Below, one piece after another: positions 47,526-55,757 of a stretch of DNA of 64,000 nucleotides. The stretch spans positions 34,185,501 through 34,249,500 of the forward strand of contig CM045733.1 in the NCBI GenBank assembly GCA_024760905.1. Direction: 5' to 3'. Positions within the stretch are counted from its first letter, which is position 1, and each line of letters begins with the position of its first letter. The stretch comes from Plotosus lineatus. Lineage: Eukaryota > Chordata > Actinopteri > Siluriformes > Plotosidae. The position numbers were made by a program, and so were the translations under genes. The notes under the pieces were generated by a model. That model was given only the letters and a program-made list of their open reading frames with translations. It made no database searches and had not been told where the DNA came from.

Positions 47526-50500
47526 GAGCACAAACACTCTGAGGAGTGGGTTACCAATTCAGTTTTATTTGTATAGCTCTTTTTATAATTCAAACTGTCA
47601 CAAAGCAGCTTTATACAGTAAAATTATGAGTTTAGGAAGTATAAAAGGATTTAAACATTTGGGGCAGTGGTGGTCTAGAGGTATAGGGCACTGGATCGCT
47701 GATCCAAAGGTTGGGGGTTCGAGTCCCACTCTCCACAAGGTTGTCACTGTCCCCCCCAGTGCGGCTAACTGGGTTATCAAAGGCGGGCTATGTCTCTCAC
47801 TGTCTATGGTGAGAGGCATGTAAAAGAACCATTGCTGACTTTCGTAAAGAGTAGCTGCGAAGTTGCCAGTGTGTTTCTGTCCCTTGCTAAAAAGGGTTGT
47901 GACAGGAAGGGCATCTGACATAAAAACCTCTGCTAAATCAAATGTGCAAATCAGATGATTCACTGTGGTGACTCCCGAGTAAAAGGGAAAAAGCTGAAAG
48001 GAAGACAGAGACATGAGGGTGGTTAAAATGTTAGGTATGCACATGAGAACATATGCAGGATTGGGAAATGTGCTCTACATGACTAGCATTACTTATTGTT
48101 TTTGCAAAAAAATTGGCAACATTACTGTGAAGAAAAAAAAAGTTAAAGGGATAACAGCCAAAGTGGATTAACCACACGAAACCTGAAAAATTACATTTCA
48201 TATTTTGACAGGTGTGGAGAGGGTTTATGTGTGCCAGAATGGCTCCTTCCTCTTCCTTAAATTACCTTAAATAATAATAATCATCATCTTCTTCCTCTGC
48301 TTACTCTGGTGTTGGGTCATGGGACAGCAGCCAAAGCAATAAGGTACAGAATCAGAAACAAGATCCGATGGCCACCAAACCAGAACCCCTCAACACCTTG
48401 GCTACGCCTAGAAATTCTGTCTATTAAAATTATGAACAGAATCGTGGACAAGGACAGCCTTGGTGGACTCCAACCCTCACTGGAAACGAATTCAACCTCT
48501 TGTTACCAATGCAGACCAAGCTCCGGCTCTGGTGATACAGCAATTGAATGGCTCGTAGTAACGAGTCAGGTCCACCATAGTCCTGGAGCATGGTCCACAA
48601 GATAGCCCAAGGGATACGGTCGAAAACCTTTTCTAAATCCACAAAACACATGTGGACAGATTGGACAAACTCCCATGCCCCCTCCAGGATCCTGTAGAGT
48701 GTATAGAGTGCCGTGGTCAGGACGAAAACCAGATTGTTCCTCCTAAATACGAGGTTCAACTATCGGTCAGATCCTCCTCTCCAGCTCCCCTGCATAAACT
48801 TTCCCAGGTAGGTGAAGGAGTGTGACTCCACAATAATTGGAACATAACCTGGTACAGCTTCTAAAGGGGAAAAAGCTGAAAGGAAGACAAGAGAATTTAA
48901 ACATTTGCTCCAATCCCTACCCCACACTGGGATGCCTGCAGCAGTTGGAGATTAGGTGCATTGCTCAAGGGTACTTTGTGGGGCTGGTGGTGTAGTGGTT
49001 AGGGTGCTGTGCTCATGCTTGGGAGGTTGTGAGTTCGCATCCCACTGAGACCCTCACTGTGCTAAGACCCCTGGGCAAGGTCTCAACCACAAATATGCCT
49101 CTGTTCACCCAGCAGTATAAATGGGTACCAGTAAAAATATAATGGGAAGGTAACCTGCGATGGACTTGCGTTCCATCCAGGAGTTGAACTCCTAGTTGCT
49201 TCACGCTACAGAAACCGGGGATAAGCACCGACCTGATGAGCCGCTAGGCTCGGGTGTAAAAAACCCAACCGACGTTACCTTTTTTTTTTTTACCTCAAGG
49301 GCACTTCAGTCATTTATGTGGAGGAAAGGAAGGTGCTGCTCACTCTCCCACCACCACACATTTTTCCTGCCGATTCAGGAATTGAACCAGTGACCTTTAG
49401 GTCCTACACCAGTTTCTCTTCCTGTTAGGCCACTGCTGCCCCCAATTATCATTCATTATTAACTGGTGCTATCACCAGTTTAACACTACGTACTTCCTAT
49501 TTTGACCATTTAAAGTTTTCTGCTATATTTTCATCCATTCATTTTGTGAACTGCTTAATCCTAATCAGGGTCGTGATGACGCTTGCACCAATCCTGCTAA
49601 ATTTTGTCTGTATTATTATTATTATTATTATTAGTGTCAGAACTTATACTCACTATTTTACTCTTAAATGTTTTGTTTCCTTTCAATACTTTATGCAACA
49701 CAATGCTCATGGTCATGCAAAAAAAAATCTCTTTCAATTTATTTGCAGTAGAGGGGTGGGAGTGCTGAAAGCACTCACTCAATCTCTTACTTATTTGCTG
49801 AACCGTTTAATCCTATTAAGGTCATGGGCAGGCTGGGCAGTGGTGGCCTGGTGGTAAAGGGTGCTGGATCGCTGATCCTACGGCTGAAGGTTCGAGTCCC
49901 ACTTTCCACAAGGTTGTCACTGTCCCCCCAGTGTAGTTAACTTGGTTATCAAAGGCTGGTCATGTCTCTCACTATCTATGGTGAGAGGTTCATGTAAAAG
50001 AACCAATGCTGAATTTCATAAACAGCGGCTGCATAGCCGTCAGCATGTTTCTGCCCCTTGCTAAAGGGTTGTGTCAGGAAGGGCATCCGGCGTAAAAAAA
50101 ACAACAAAACAAAACTACACCAAATCAAACATGCGAACCAGATGATTTGACCCCTAAAAAAGGAAGAAGGAGGGTTGTGGAGAGGCTGGTGCCTATTTCA
50201 GAGAACACTGTACAACTGTGAGGTACATCCTACAGAGCTCACCAGGGCAACACACACTCACACCTATGGACAATGGGAAACAGATAATTAGCCTAATTTG
50301 CATATCTCTGGACTGTGGGAGGAAACTGAAGTACCCAGAAGAAACCACACAAACTCCACATAGAAACACCTGAACCTGGGAATCGAACCCAGGAGGACGT
50401 GCTAACACCGACACTACCGTGCCACCAGGGGGCTGAGAGAATGTTTCTTGCTGGATACCCTGAAGTAACTTTTCTTTCAGCCGTCACCAACATTAAAACT

Positions 50501-50745
50501 ACTCAACACCTGAATGAGTTTTTTGAGTGCAAACTAAATATTATGAGTGCAAGATTGCTGTTAATATTCATAAAATGGCCATTAAAAATAGAAAGTAAGC
50601 ACGCGCGCGCGCGCGAGAGAGAGAGCTTTGTCCTTCCTTCAGGACACTGTCGGAAACCTCTCGCCTCTAATAACACACATGCACGAATCCAGCACTATAA
50701 AACACTCACTTACTGTCGAACGACTGTCAAACCAAATGAAAGCAT
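41476..50745 (-). CDS. tigar: TIGAR, fructose-2,6-bisphosphatase-type phosphatase (six exons, complete)
   Basis: TIGAR is a histidine phosphatase of the phosphoglycerate mutase superfamily. It lowers fructose-2,6-bisphosphate and steers glucose to the pentose phosphate pathway. Coding exons are 50745-50714, 47297-47260, 47169-47048, 46807-46730, 46261-46151 and 41865-41476. They total 771 nt, or 256 residues against 270 in human. Catalytic features are intact: RHGET with His11, the RER motif with Glu89, and VVSHG with His184. The segment TPPGGETLEQ marks the end of exon 5. The loop just before VVSHG is shorter than in human, which accounts for the length difference. All introns are GT-AG and phases agree throughout. 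The last intron (4.3 kb) holds a full-length LINE on the same strand, and intron 1 (3.4 kb) holds nested SINEs. The ccnd2 neighbour supports orthology. Teleosts can have two copies and I cannot tell which this is. Confidence 0.95.
42432..42705 (-). mobile_element. SINE-B copy
   Basis: Minus-strand body and tail are clear (GAGGAAAC, TGTTTTTGGAC). An oppositely oriented SINE-B tail fragment (42706-42759) follows, into which LINE copy 2 inserted. Confidence 0.78.
42760..45907 (-). mobile_element. RTE-clade LINE, full length with 16-bp target duplication (copy 2)
   Basis: This is the same family as the 7284 copy, inserted in tigar intron 5 in the gene's own orientation. It is flanked by an exact duplication ATGAATCAATGAATGT at 42744-42759 and 45908-45923, which fixes both ends (3148 bp). 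The 5' end carries extra bases and a C run before the ACAAACCAGTG shared with copy 1. Endonuclease and RT motifs are recognisable in three frames. The coding frame is broken by a 5-base loss near 45545, a 1-base loss near 44340 and two stops near 43310-43290. Confidence 0.93.
46151..46261 (-). CDS. tigar: tigar coding exon 5
   Basis: This 111-nt phase 0 exon encodes GFGVAEGRPKEDL through FTPPGGETLEQ, a hallmark TIGAR segment. The acceptor is GGTGCAG and the donor GTAAAC. One residue after RER is Gly where human has Lys. Confidence 0.94.
46730..46807 (-). CDS. tigar: tigar coding exon 4
   Basis: This 78-nt phase 0 exon has a CCCCAG acceptor and GTGAGA donor. It encodes TAEIILRNNL to PLLRER, ending with the Glu89-containing RER motif. 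Confidence 0.93.
47011..47047. repeat. (CA)18 microsatellite forming the tigar exon 3 donor
   Basis: On the minus strand this is (GT)18 beginning at the first intron base after exon 3. Confidence 0.95.
47048..47169 (-). CDS. tigar: tigar coding exon 3
   Basis: It encodes QGIDTSLSEMGLRQA through NLQRAIQ, matching the GQGVDEPLSETG region of human TIGAR. The acceptor is TGTCCAG. The exon ends CAG and runs straight into a (GT)n tract, so the microsatellite itself supplies the donor GT. Confidence 0.93.
47260..47297 (-). CDS. tigar: tigar coding exon 2
   Basis: This 38-nt exon completes His11 and encodes GETQYNKDKLLQ plus the first base of a glycine. It is bounded by a CATAG acceptor and a GTATGA donor. 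It carries the rest of the RHGE phosphatase signature. Confidence 0.92.
47662..48894 (+). mobile_element. Composite SINE-C2 unit with transduced 3' sequence
   Basis: A complete SINE-C2 (47664-48004) is followed by about 890 bp of unrelated DNA, including a LINE RT fragment. It ends in a second SINE-C2/LINE-type tail (AGGGGAAAAAGCTGAAAGGA). The whole 1.23-kb unit is bounded by an exact 13-bp repeat ATTTAAACATTTG at 47649-47661 and 48895-48907. Confidence 0.75.
48290..48860 (-). mobile_element. Second-family LINE reverse transcriptase fragment
   Basis: The minus strand encodes an RT piece with CFVDLEKVFDRIPW, then LLRAIQLLYHQSRSLV and FPVRVGVHQGCP. These are RT motifs of a non-LTR element different from the RTE family above. 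It is truncated on both sides and is embedded in the composite unit 47662-48894. Confidence 0.75.
48977..49293 (+). mobile_element. SINE-A copy 3, inserted in a SINE-D
   Basis: This copy ends in a T run (49281-49291). CTCAAGGGYACTT is duplicated at 48964-48976 and 49294-49306 and belongs to the interrupted SINE-D. It lies in tigar intron 1. Confidence 0.9.
49775..50435 (-). mobile_element. SINE-B copy split by a SINE-C2
   Basis: The tail part is 49775-49836 and the head and body part 50171-50435. The boundary repeats AGG..GGCAGGCTGG and AGG..GGAGAGGCTGG look like a decayed target duplication of the inserted SINE-C2. Confidence 0.8.
49837..50170 (+). mobile_element. SINE-C2 copy inside a SINE-B
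   Basis: It has head GGGCAGTGGTGGCCTGGTGG, B box GGTTCGAGTCC, the C body and the LINE-like GGAAGGGCATCCGGCGTAAA, with a diverged LINE 3' end. It lies in tigar intron 1. Confidence 0.86.
50602..50624. repeat. (CG)n(AG)n tract in tigar intron 1
   Basis: Six alternating CG units followed by AG units. Alternating CG can adopt Z-DNA. Confidence 0.85.
50714..50745 (-). CDS. tigar: tigar coding exon 1
   Basis: This short exon encodes MLSFGLTVVR plus CA of His11 and is followed by the strong donor GTAAGT at 50713. Human TIGAR starts MARFALTVVRH, so start, length and split codon agree. At 32 nt of coding sequence it is easy to miss. Confidence 0.92.
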
Positions 50746-50829
50746 ACTAAACAAACTCGTCCGACTAGAAAAATACAATAACTCAACGAGACTTCCTTGG
50801 TGACCACATGGAAATGTACGGCGGCTGGA

Positions 50830-50837
50830 TGACGTCA
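50830..50837. promoter_or_regulatory. CRE palindrome in tigar promoter
   Basis: TGACGTCA lies 85 bp upstream of the tigar start codon, a typical distance for a functional CRE near a TATA-less start. No TATA box is obvious. The surrounding 50750-50870 has no repeat signature and is the likely core promoter. Confidence 0.5.
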
Positions 50838-51046
50838 GTTCACGGGAAGCTAACTGAAAAAAAAAAAAGCTTGCGACATCTTGTGGCCAGATGTATGAAC
50901 TACATCAAAAACATCTCTATTTACAGTACGTTCAACTAATAGTCACATGTTCACTATCACATGACTTTCCGTCCTCTCTCACACACTCATTTGATGAACA
51001 GCTTAATCTCACTGGGTTTCTACCTGAGCCGATATCGGACAAAGGC

Positions 51047-51079
51047 GCACACACACACAACACACACACACACACACAA
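51047..51079. repeat. (CA)n microsatellite upstream of tigar
   Basis: An interrupted CA run about 300 bp upstream of the tigar start. Confidence 0.85.
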
Positions 51080-51099
51080 ATATGATGTAGGAAAGTTTA

Positions 51100-51780
51100 C
51101 ATTCATTTTCTGAGCTGCTTAACCCTAATTAGGGTCGCGGGGAGGCGAGAGCTCCTCTCAGCCGACACTGGGCGAGGGCAAAGTATCGCAGGAACACGAC
51201 GGCCATGCAGCCTACTCTTGACGAAAATCAGCAATAATTATTTTGCTTGCCTCACACCACAGGCAGTGACAGACATGTCTGTCTGTCTTCCTTTCAGCTT
51301 TTTCCCTTTTTACTTGGGAGTCGCCACAGCATTTCATCTGATTCGCACATTTGATTTGGCAGAGGTTTTTACGTCGGATGCCCTTCCTGTCACAACCCTT
51401 TTTAGCAAGGGACAGAAACACGCTGACGACTTTGCAGCTACTCTTTACGAAAGTCAGCAATGGTTCTTTTACATGCCTCTCACCATAGACAGTGAGAGAC
51501 ATGGCCCGCCTTTGATAACCCAGTTAGCTGCACTGGGGGGGACAGTGACAACCTTGCTGAGAGTGAGACTCAAACCCCCAACCTTTGGATCAGCGATCCA
51601 GCACCCTATACCACTAGACCACCACTGCCCCCTAGGCAGTGACAGACATGATGGGCCTTTGATAACCTAGTTAACTGTACATGGGGGGTGGGGGTGGGGG
51701 GTACAGCAATCACAACCCATTGATAGTGGGACTTGAAATAAAAAACCTTTGGGTCAGTAACCCAAAATTAACCTTTGATT
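51100..51780 (-). mobile_element. SINE-C1 copy split by a SINE-C2
   Basis: The tail half (51100-51277) and head half (51651-51780) belong to one minus-strand SINE-C1. It lies about 350 bp upstream of the tigar start. Confidence 0.83.
51278..51633 (-). mobile_element. SINE-C2 copy with exact 17-bp target duplication
   Basis: AGGCAGTGACAGACATG is repeated exactly at 51261-51277 and 51634-51650. It is 356 bp long and well preserved, and is therefore one of the youngest insertions. Confidence 0.94.
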
Positions 51781-52179
51781 TGTTTAAGGTATTTTTTAAC
51801 AGCAGGTTCAAGCCTGAGAACAGGGACAGAGCAGGTGCCTGAAGAAATATATTTTTGTTGTCCCTATTGTAGCTAAAATGCCATAAGTAATATAATCACA
51901 TATAGTTTCAGCAAGCAGCATAGCACAAAAGTTAATGTTACATATTGTCATAATGAGGTTATGACTGTTAGAGGATAATTTAAGAATGACAGCAGATTTA
52001 ACCACATTGTTGAGTTTTAAATACATTTGAAAGAAATCTCCATGCTTTAAAGTTATTTAAATGTTCATGCACATGTCACAGCAGTTGGTATTGTTGAAAC
52101 TCCAGGGACTCTTTTGTTTTCTGGATAACTACTTGTTTGTGTCCACTAAAATATTCAAACTGCAGCCTAGAATACAGTA

Positions 52180-52470
52180 TACCGTGGCATAGGGGTTAGG
52201 GTGCTGAACTCATGATCAGGAGGTTGTGTATTCAAATCCCAGTTAGACCCTCACTGTGCTAAGACCCCTAGGCAAGGTCTTAACCACAAGTGTGCCTCTG
52301 TTCACCCAGCAGTATAAATGGGTACCAGTAAAAAAATATATTGGGAAGGTAACCTGCGATGGACTAGCATCCCATCCAGAAGTTGAACTCCTGGTAGCTT
52401 CATGCTATGAAAACTGGGGATAAGCACCGGCCTGATGAGCCACTAGGCCTGGGTGTAAAAAGCCCATCAG
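52180..52470 (+). mobile_element. SINE-A copy 4
   Basis: This is a diverged copy with the GGGTGCTGAACTCATGATCA head, the GGTACCAGTAAAAA body and the GATAAGCACCGGCCTGATGA 3' part. It lies in the tigar upstream spacer. Confidence 0.87.
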
Positions 52471-52589
52471 ACTACTTTATAGCATATAAATACAAGACTA
52501 GTTGCTGAAAAACATTTCACACCTGTTGAAATGCCAGCGTTTTGTCTTTAAAAGCATGACATGTCTTGTCTGGTCTTGTGTATATTTAT

Positions 52590-53250
52590 GATCGGCGGTT
52601 ATCAAGCCAGTTTATATTGAAGACGATCATATGCTAAAGGATTTAAATCTGCGGCCACTGGCTTTTCCTACAAATAAGATATCGGTGGCTATGAAACGTG
52701 GAAAAAAGCAAAACACTACCATCCGAGTGGATCGAAGAAGAGCCAAAATGGCAAGGACTGTCAATATTCAACTCCAGAAAGATCAAAGGTCTAAAGTTCC
52801 CATGAGAACTGATACAATTAGAAGACACCCATCTGAAGCCAGTGAAGCTTGGTGGTGCAAGCATCATGATATGAGGATGTTTCTCATACTACGGTGTTGG
52901 GCCTATTTATCGCATACCGGGGATCATGGATCAGTTTGAATATATCAGAACACTTGAAAAGGTCATGCTGACTTATGCTGAATGCCCTTGAAATCGGTGT
53001 TCCAACAAGACGTCGACCCCAAATACACCAGTAAACAGGGAAATCTCTTGGCTCTAGACCAACAAGATTGATGTTATGGAGCGGCGGCCCAAACCCTGGA
53101 CCTTAAGCCAATAGAAAATTTGTGGGGTGACATCAAAAATGCAGTTGCTGAGGCAAAACCAAGAAATACACAAGAACTGTGAAATATAGTCCAATCATCC
53201 TGGGCTGTTCACAGGTGCCAGGAGGTTGGTTGATTCCATGCAACACAGTA
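52590..53250 (+). pseudogene. Tc1/mariner transposase relic 1
   Basis: The translation in shifting frames gives KMARTVNIQLQKDQR, then FQQDVDPKYTSK and KPIENLWGDIKNAVAEAKPR. These match the QQDNxPxHTSK and PxENLWxxIK motifs of Tc1 transposases. Stops and frameshifts are frequent and the terminal repeats are not visible. Confidence 0.8.
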
Positions 53251-53446
53251 GCACAGCAGTTCTTAGAAACAGTATTTATACAACTAAATATTAGTTCAGT
53301 GATTTAAAGGAAACAAAATGTTTACATTTTTTCAGTTTATACAATGAATGTTTGAGTTTATAAAGAAGAAAGCAGACCCTGCTATTTTTAAGTCTAATAT
53401 TCATTTTTCTTTAATTTCTTTTAAGGAATAACACAAATTTGATATA

Positions 53447-54064
53447 CAGTGGTACCTTGACTTACGAGTGTCTTTTATAATGAATTTTCCATGATACGAG
53501 CTTCGATCCCACCACAAATCTGTCCCATCCAACGAGCAAAATTTTGATTCATGAGCTCTGCTGGGCAAATGGCCTTTTTGGACTGATTAGTCTTGTATTC
53601 TTCTGCTTGTATTCCTACGTGCTCCGAGAATCTCCTGTGCAGTGCTTCTCAATTATTTTCTGTGATGGAAGGAAAGAAGGAAGACCCCCCCAGCACCCCA
53701 CGTGTGACTATAAATAATGTTAACTGCACTTCATTTTGTTTGCTTGGTGCTTTTTCCCCGACACCATAGCAAACACAGAGCGCCACTGCTACCTACTGTA
53801 GATGATGCACAATTACACTTAATTCTGGTACAGTATGGTAAAAAAAGCATGTTCCCAAGGGTCATATGTGCCCCCCTAGCATCACACCATGCTCCCCAAT
53901 GGGGGTTCGTGCCACTATTTGAGAAGCACTGTCCTTGTGGGACCTTACCACAAGCCTTTTCTTGCTGACATCTTTGCCGCAGTCGATGATCGGAAGGGTT
54001 AGTTTACTTATTGTTTATTCTTGTTTTATTATTATTTATTTTTATTATTAATGTTAATGTACAT

Positions 54065-54102
<38 letters not shown>

Positions 54103-54283
54103 GAGTATTTTTTTACACGTTTATGTTTAATATATTAGGTCAAATATACGTGTATGTTATTGGGTTATGTGGGTTTGGGAGGGGGTTGGAACCGATTAAT
54201 TGATTCTATATTATTTTCTATGAGAATTTCTTTATCTAACGAACATTCTGACTTACAAGCTTTCGTAAGTCAAGGTACCACTG
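53447..54283. mobile_element. Mariner/Tigger-like MITE with TA duplication
   Basis: CAGTGGTACCTTGACTTACGA at the left is mirrored by TAAGTCAAGGTACCACTG at the right, and TA flanks both ends. There is no coding capacity. A hAT MITE is nested inside, and an (ATT)n run lies at 54067-54103. Confidence 0.88.
53640..53931. mobile_element. hAT MITE nested in the mariner-like MITE
   Basis: The ends CAGTGCTTCTCAA and TTGAGAAGCACTG are inverted repeats 292 bp apart. The flanks CTCCTGTG and TCCTTGTG may be a decayed 8-bp duplication. A related end (TTGAGAAGCACTG) also occurs at 57715-57728. Confidence 0.78.
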
Positions 54284-54489
54284 TATTTTGCTTCATATTT
54301 TTATTTGGAATAGACTGTGTTTTGCTTCCCCAATGCATTTGTGTGAATGAATAAATAGCTATTATAAGGATTTTGAGCTTTATTCACTTTTTAAAACATA
54401 CTGCTATTATTTGGAAAACAACTGTAAATACTTTATGTTATACAGTATAACAAAACAACATTAAAATTTTTGAGGTGTTGACATGTCTG

Positions 54490-55080
54490 TGTGTGTGTTA
54501 GAGCCCTGCGTGGGCCAAGATCACAAGCCCGCGCCCTCCCTGCACATTAAAATTGTGGCCCACAGCCCGCCCCACACATTCACCCTTGTAGGTCAGCCCG
54601 CCCTGCATCGTAAGTGAAATTCTGACCTGGCCCGCAGTTCACCCTGCACAAAATACTTCAGCCCGCCCCGCAGTGAGTTTCTGATTCTCAGCCCGCACCC
54701 GCCTCACAGCCCGCTCAACATAACTACATATTAATATTCATCCTTTAATTCACTCAAACAATATGTGAGGCCCTCAAAACCGAGTGTACTTGATGTGGGT
54801 TATACGGACTTCCGGTCTTTCAAGTGAGCAAGGGCGCTGTTGAACTCGTTTAGAACTCAGCCTGCACTGATGTGAATCACCAGCAGAGCAGAGAGTTCTG
54901 TCGGGGAGCGTCTGTATATAACAGTATAATTTGTTGAAGTGCTCTTTAGCCCCGCAACAGCCCGCATGAATCCGTGACATAGTCCGCAGCCCGCCCCGCA
55001 AAACTTGGATCATTCTCAACCCACCCCAGCCCACATACGTTTCAAATTAACCTGCCCCACAAACTAAAAAGTCTGACTTT
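54490..55080. mobile_element. hAT-like element with GCCCGCCCCGCA motif arrays
   Basis: Both outer thirds carry repeated GCCCGC/CCCGCA motifs, and the middle (54735-54930) is AT-richer and motif-free. Subterminal motif clusters of this sort are typical of hAT elements. Terminal repeats are not certain. The centre shares 33 bp with 7185-7217. Confidence 0.55.
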
Positions 55081-55094
55081 AAATTTGTGCCTGT

Positions 55095-55727
55095 GAGAGA
55101 AGAACCGTGGTAGTGCATGAGGAAGTCTGTAGTGGCAGAGAAGTATGTTACAGTGGTGCAGGACATGTATGAGAGATGTAAGACAGTGGTGAGGTGTGCT
55201 GTCGGCGTGACTGAAGAATTCAAGTTGGAGGTGGGACTGCATCAAGGATCAGATCTGAGCCCCTTCTTGTTTGCGATGGTGATGGACAGGCTGACAGACG
55301 AGGTTAGACAAGAATCTCCATGGATTATGATGTTTGCAGATGACATTGTGATCTGTAGTGAGAGCAGAGAACAAGTGGAGGAAAATCTAGAGAGGTGGAG
55401 ATATGCCCTTGAAAGGAGAGGAATGAAGGTTAGCCTCAGTAAATCAGAATACATGTGTGTGAATGAGAAGGACCCAGCAGAGATAAGGAAGGTGGAGGAT
55501 TTTAAGTACTTAGGCTCAACAATCCAGAGCAATGGAGAGTGTGGAAAAGAGGTGAAGAAGCGTGTGCAGGCAGGTTGGAATGGTTGGAGAAAAGTGTCCG
55601 ATAGGAGAGTATCAGCAAGAATGAAAGGAAAAGTATACAAGACGGTGATGAGGCCAGCGATGTTGGATGGTTTAGAAACAGTGGCGCTGAGGAAAAGACA
55701 GGAGGCAGAGCTGGAGGTAGCAGAGAT
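55095..55727 (+). mobile_element. RTE LINE fragment (RT domain)
   Basis: This is an internal piece of the same LINE. It begins in the RT at REEPW-like sequence and includes GLHQGSDLSPFLF and FADDIVI. It stops abruptly in VAEM, 30 bp before a Tc1 element. Compared with the full copies it lacks a short block near NEKDP and near VSDRR. It is more diverged than copies 1 and 2. Confidence 0.85.
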
Positions 55728-55757
55728 GAGTGTTATATTATTATCTATATATACACA

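Larger units (their letters stand above)
47425..49443 (-). mobile_element. SINE-D copy broken by three later insertions
   Basis: Pieces at 47425-47548, 48928-48976 and 49294-49443 assemble into one minus-strand SINE-D. The gaps hold an AATTCAGTTTTATTTGTATAG-type repeat with the composite unit inside it, and SINE-A copy 3. Confidence 0.75.

Noticed and set aside
52631..52939. Basic 102-codon frame as a ribosomal-like small protein
   Set aside because: The downstream QQDxxPKYTSK and KPIENLWGDIK motifs show it is part of a Tc1 transposase relic.
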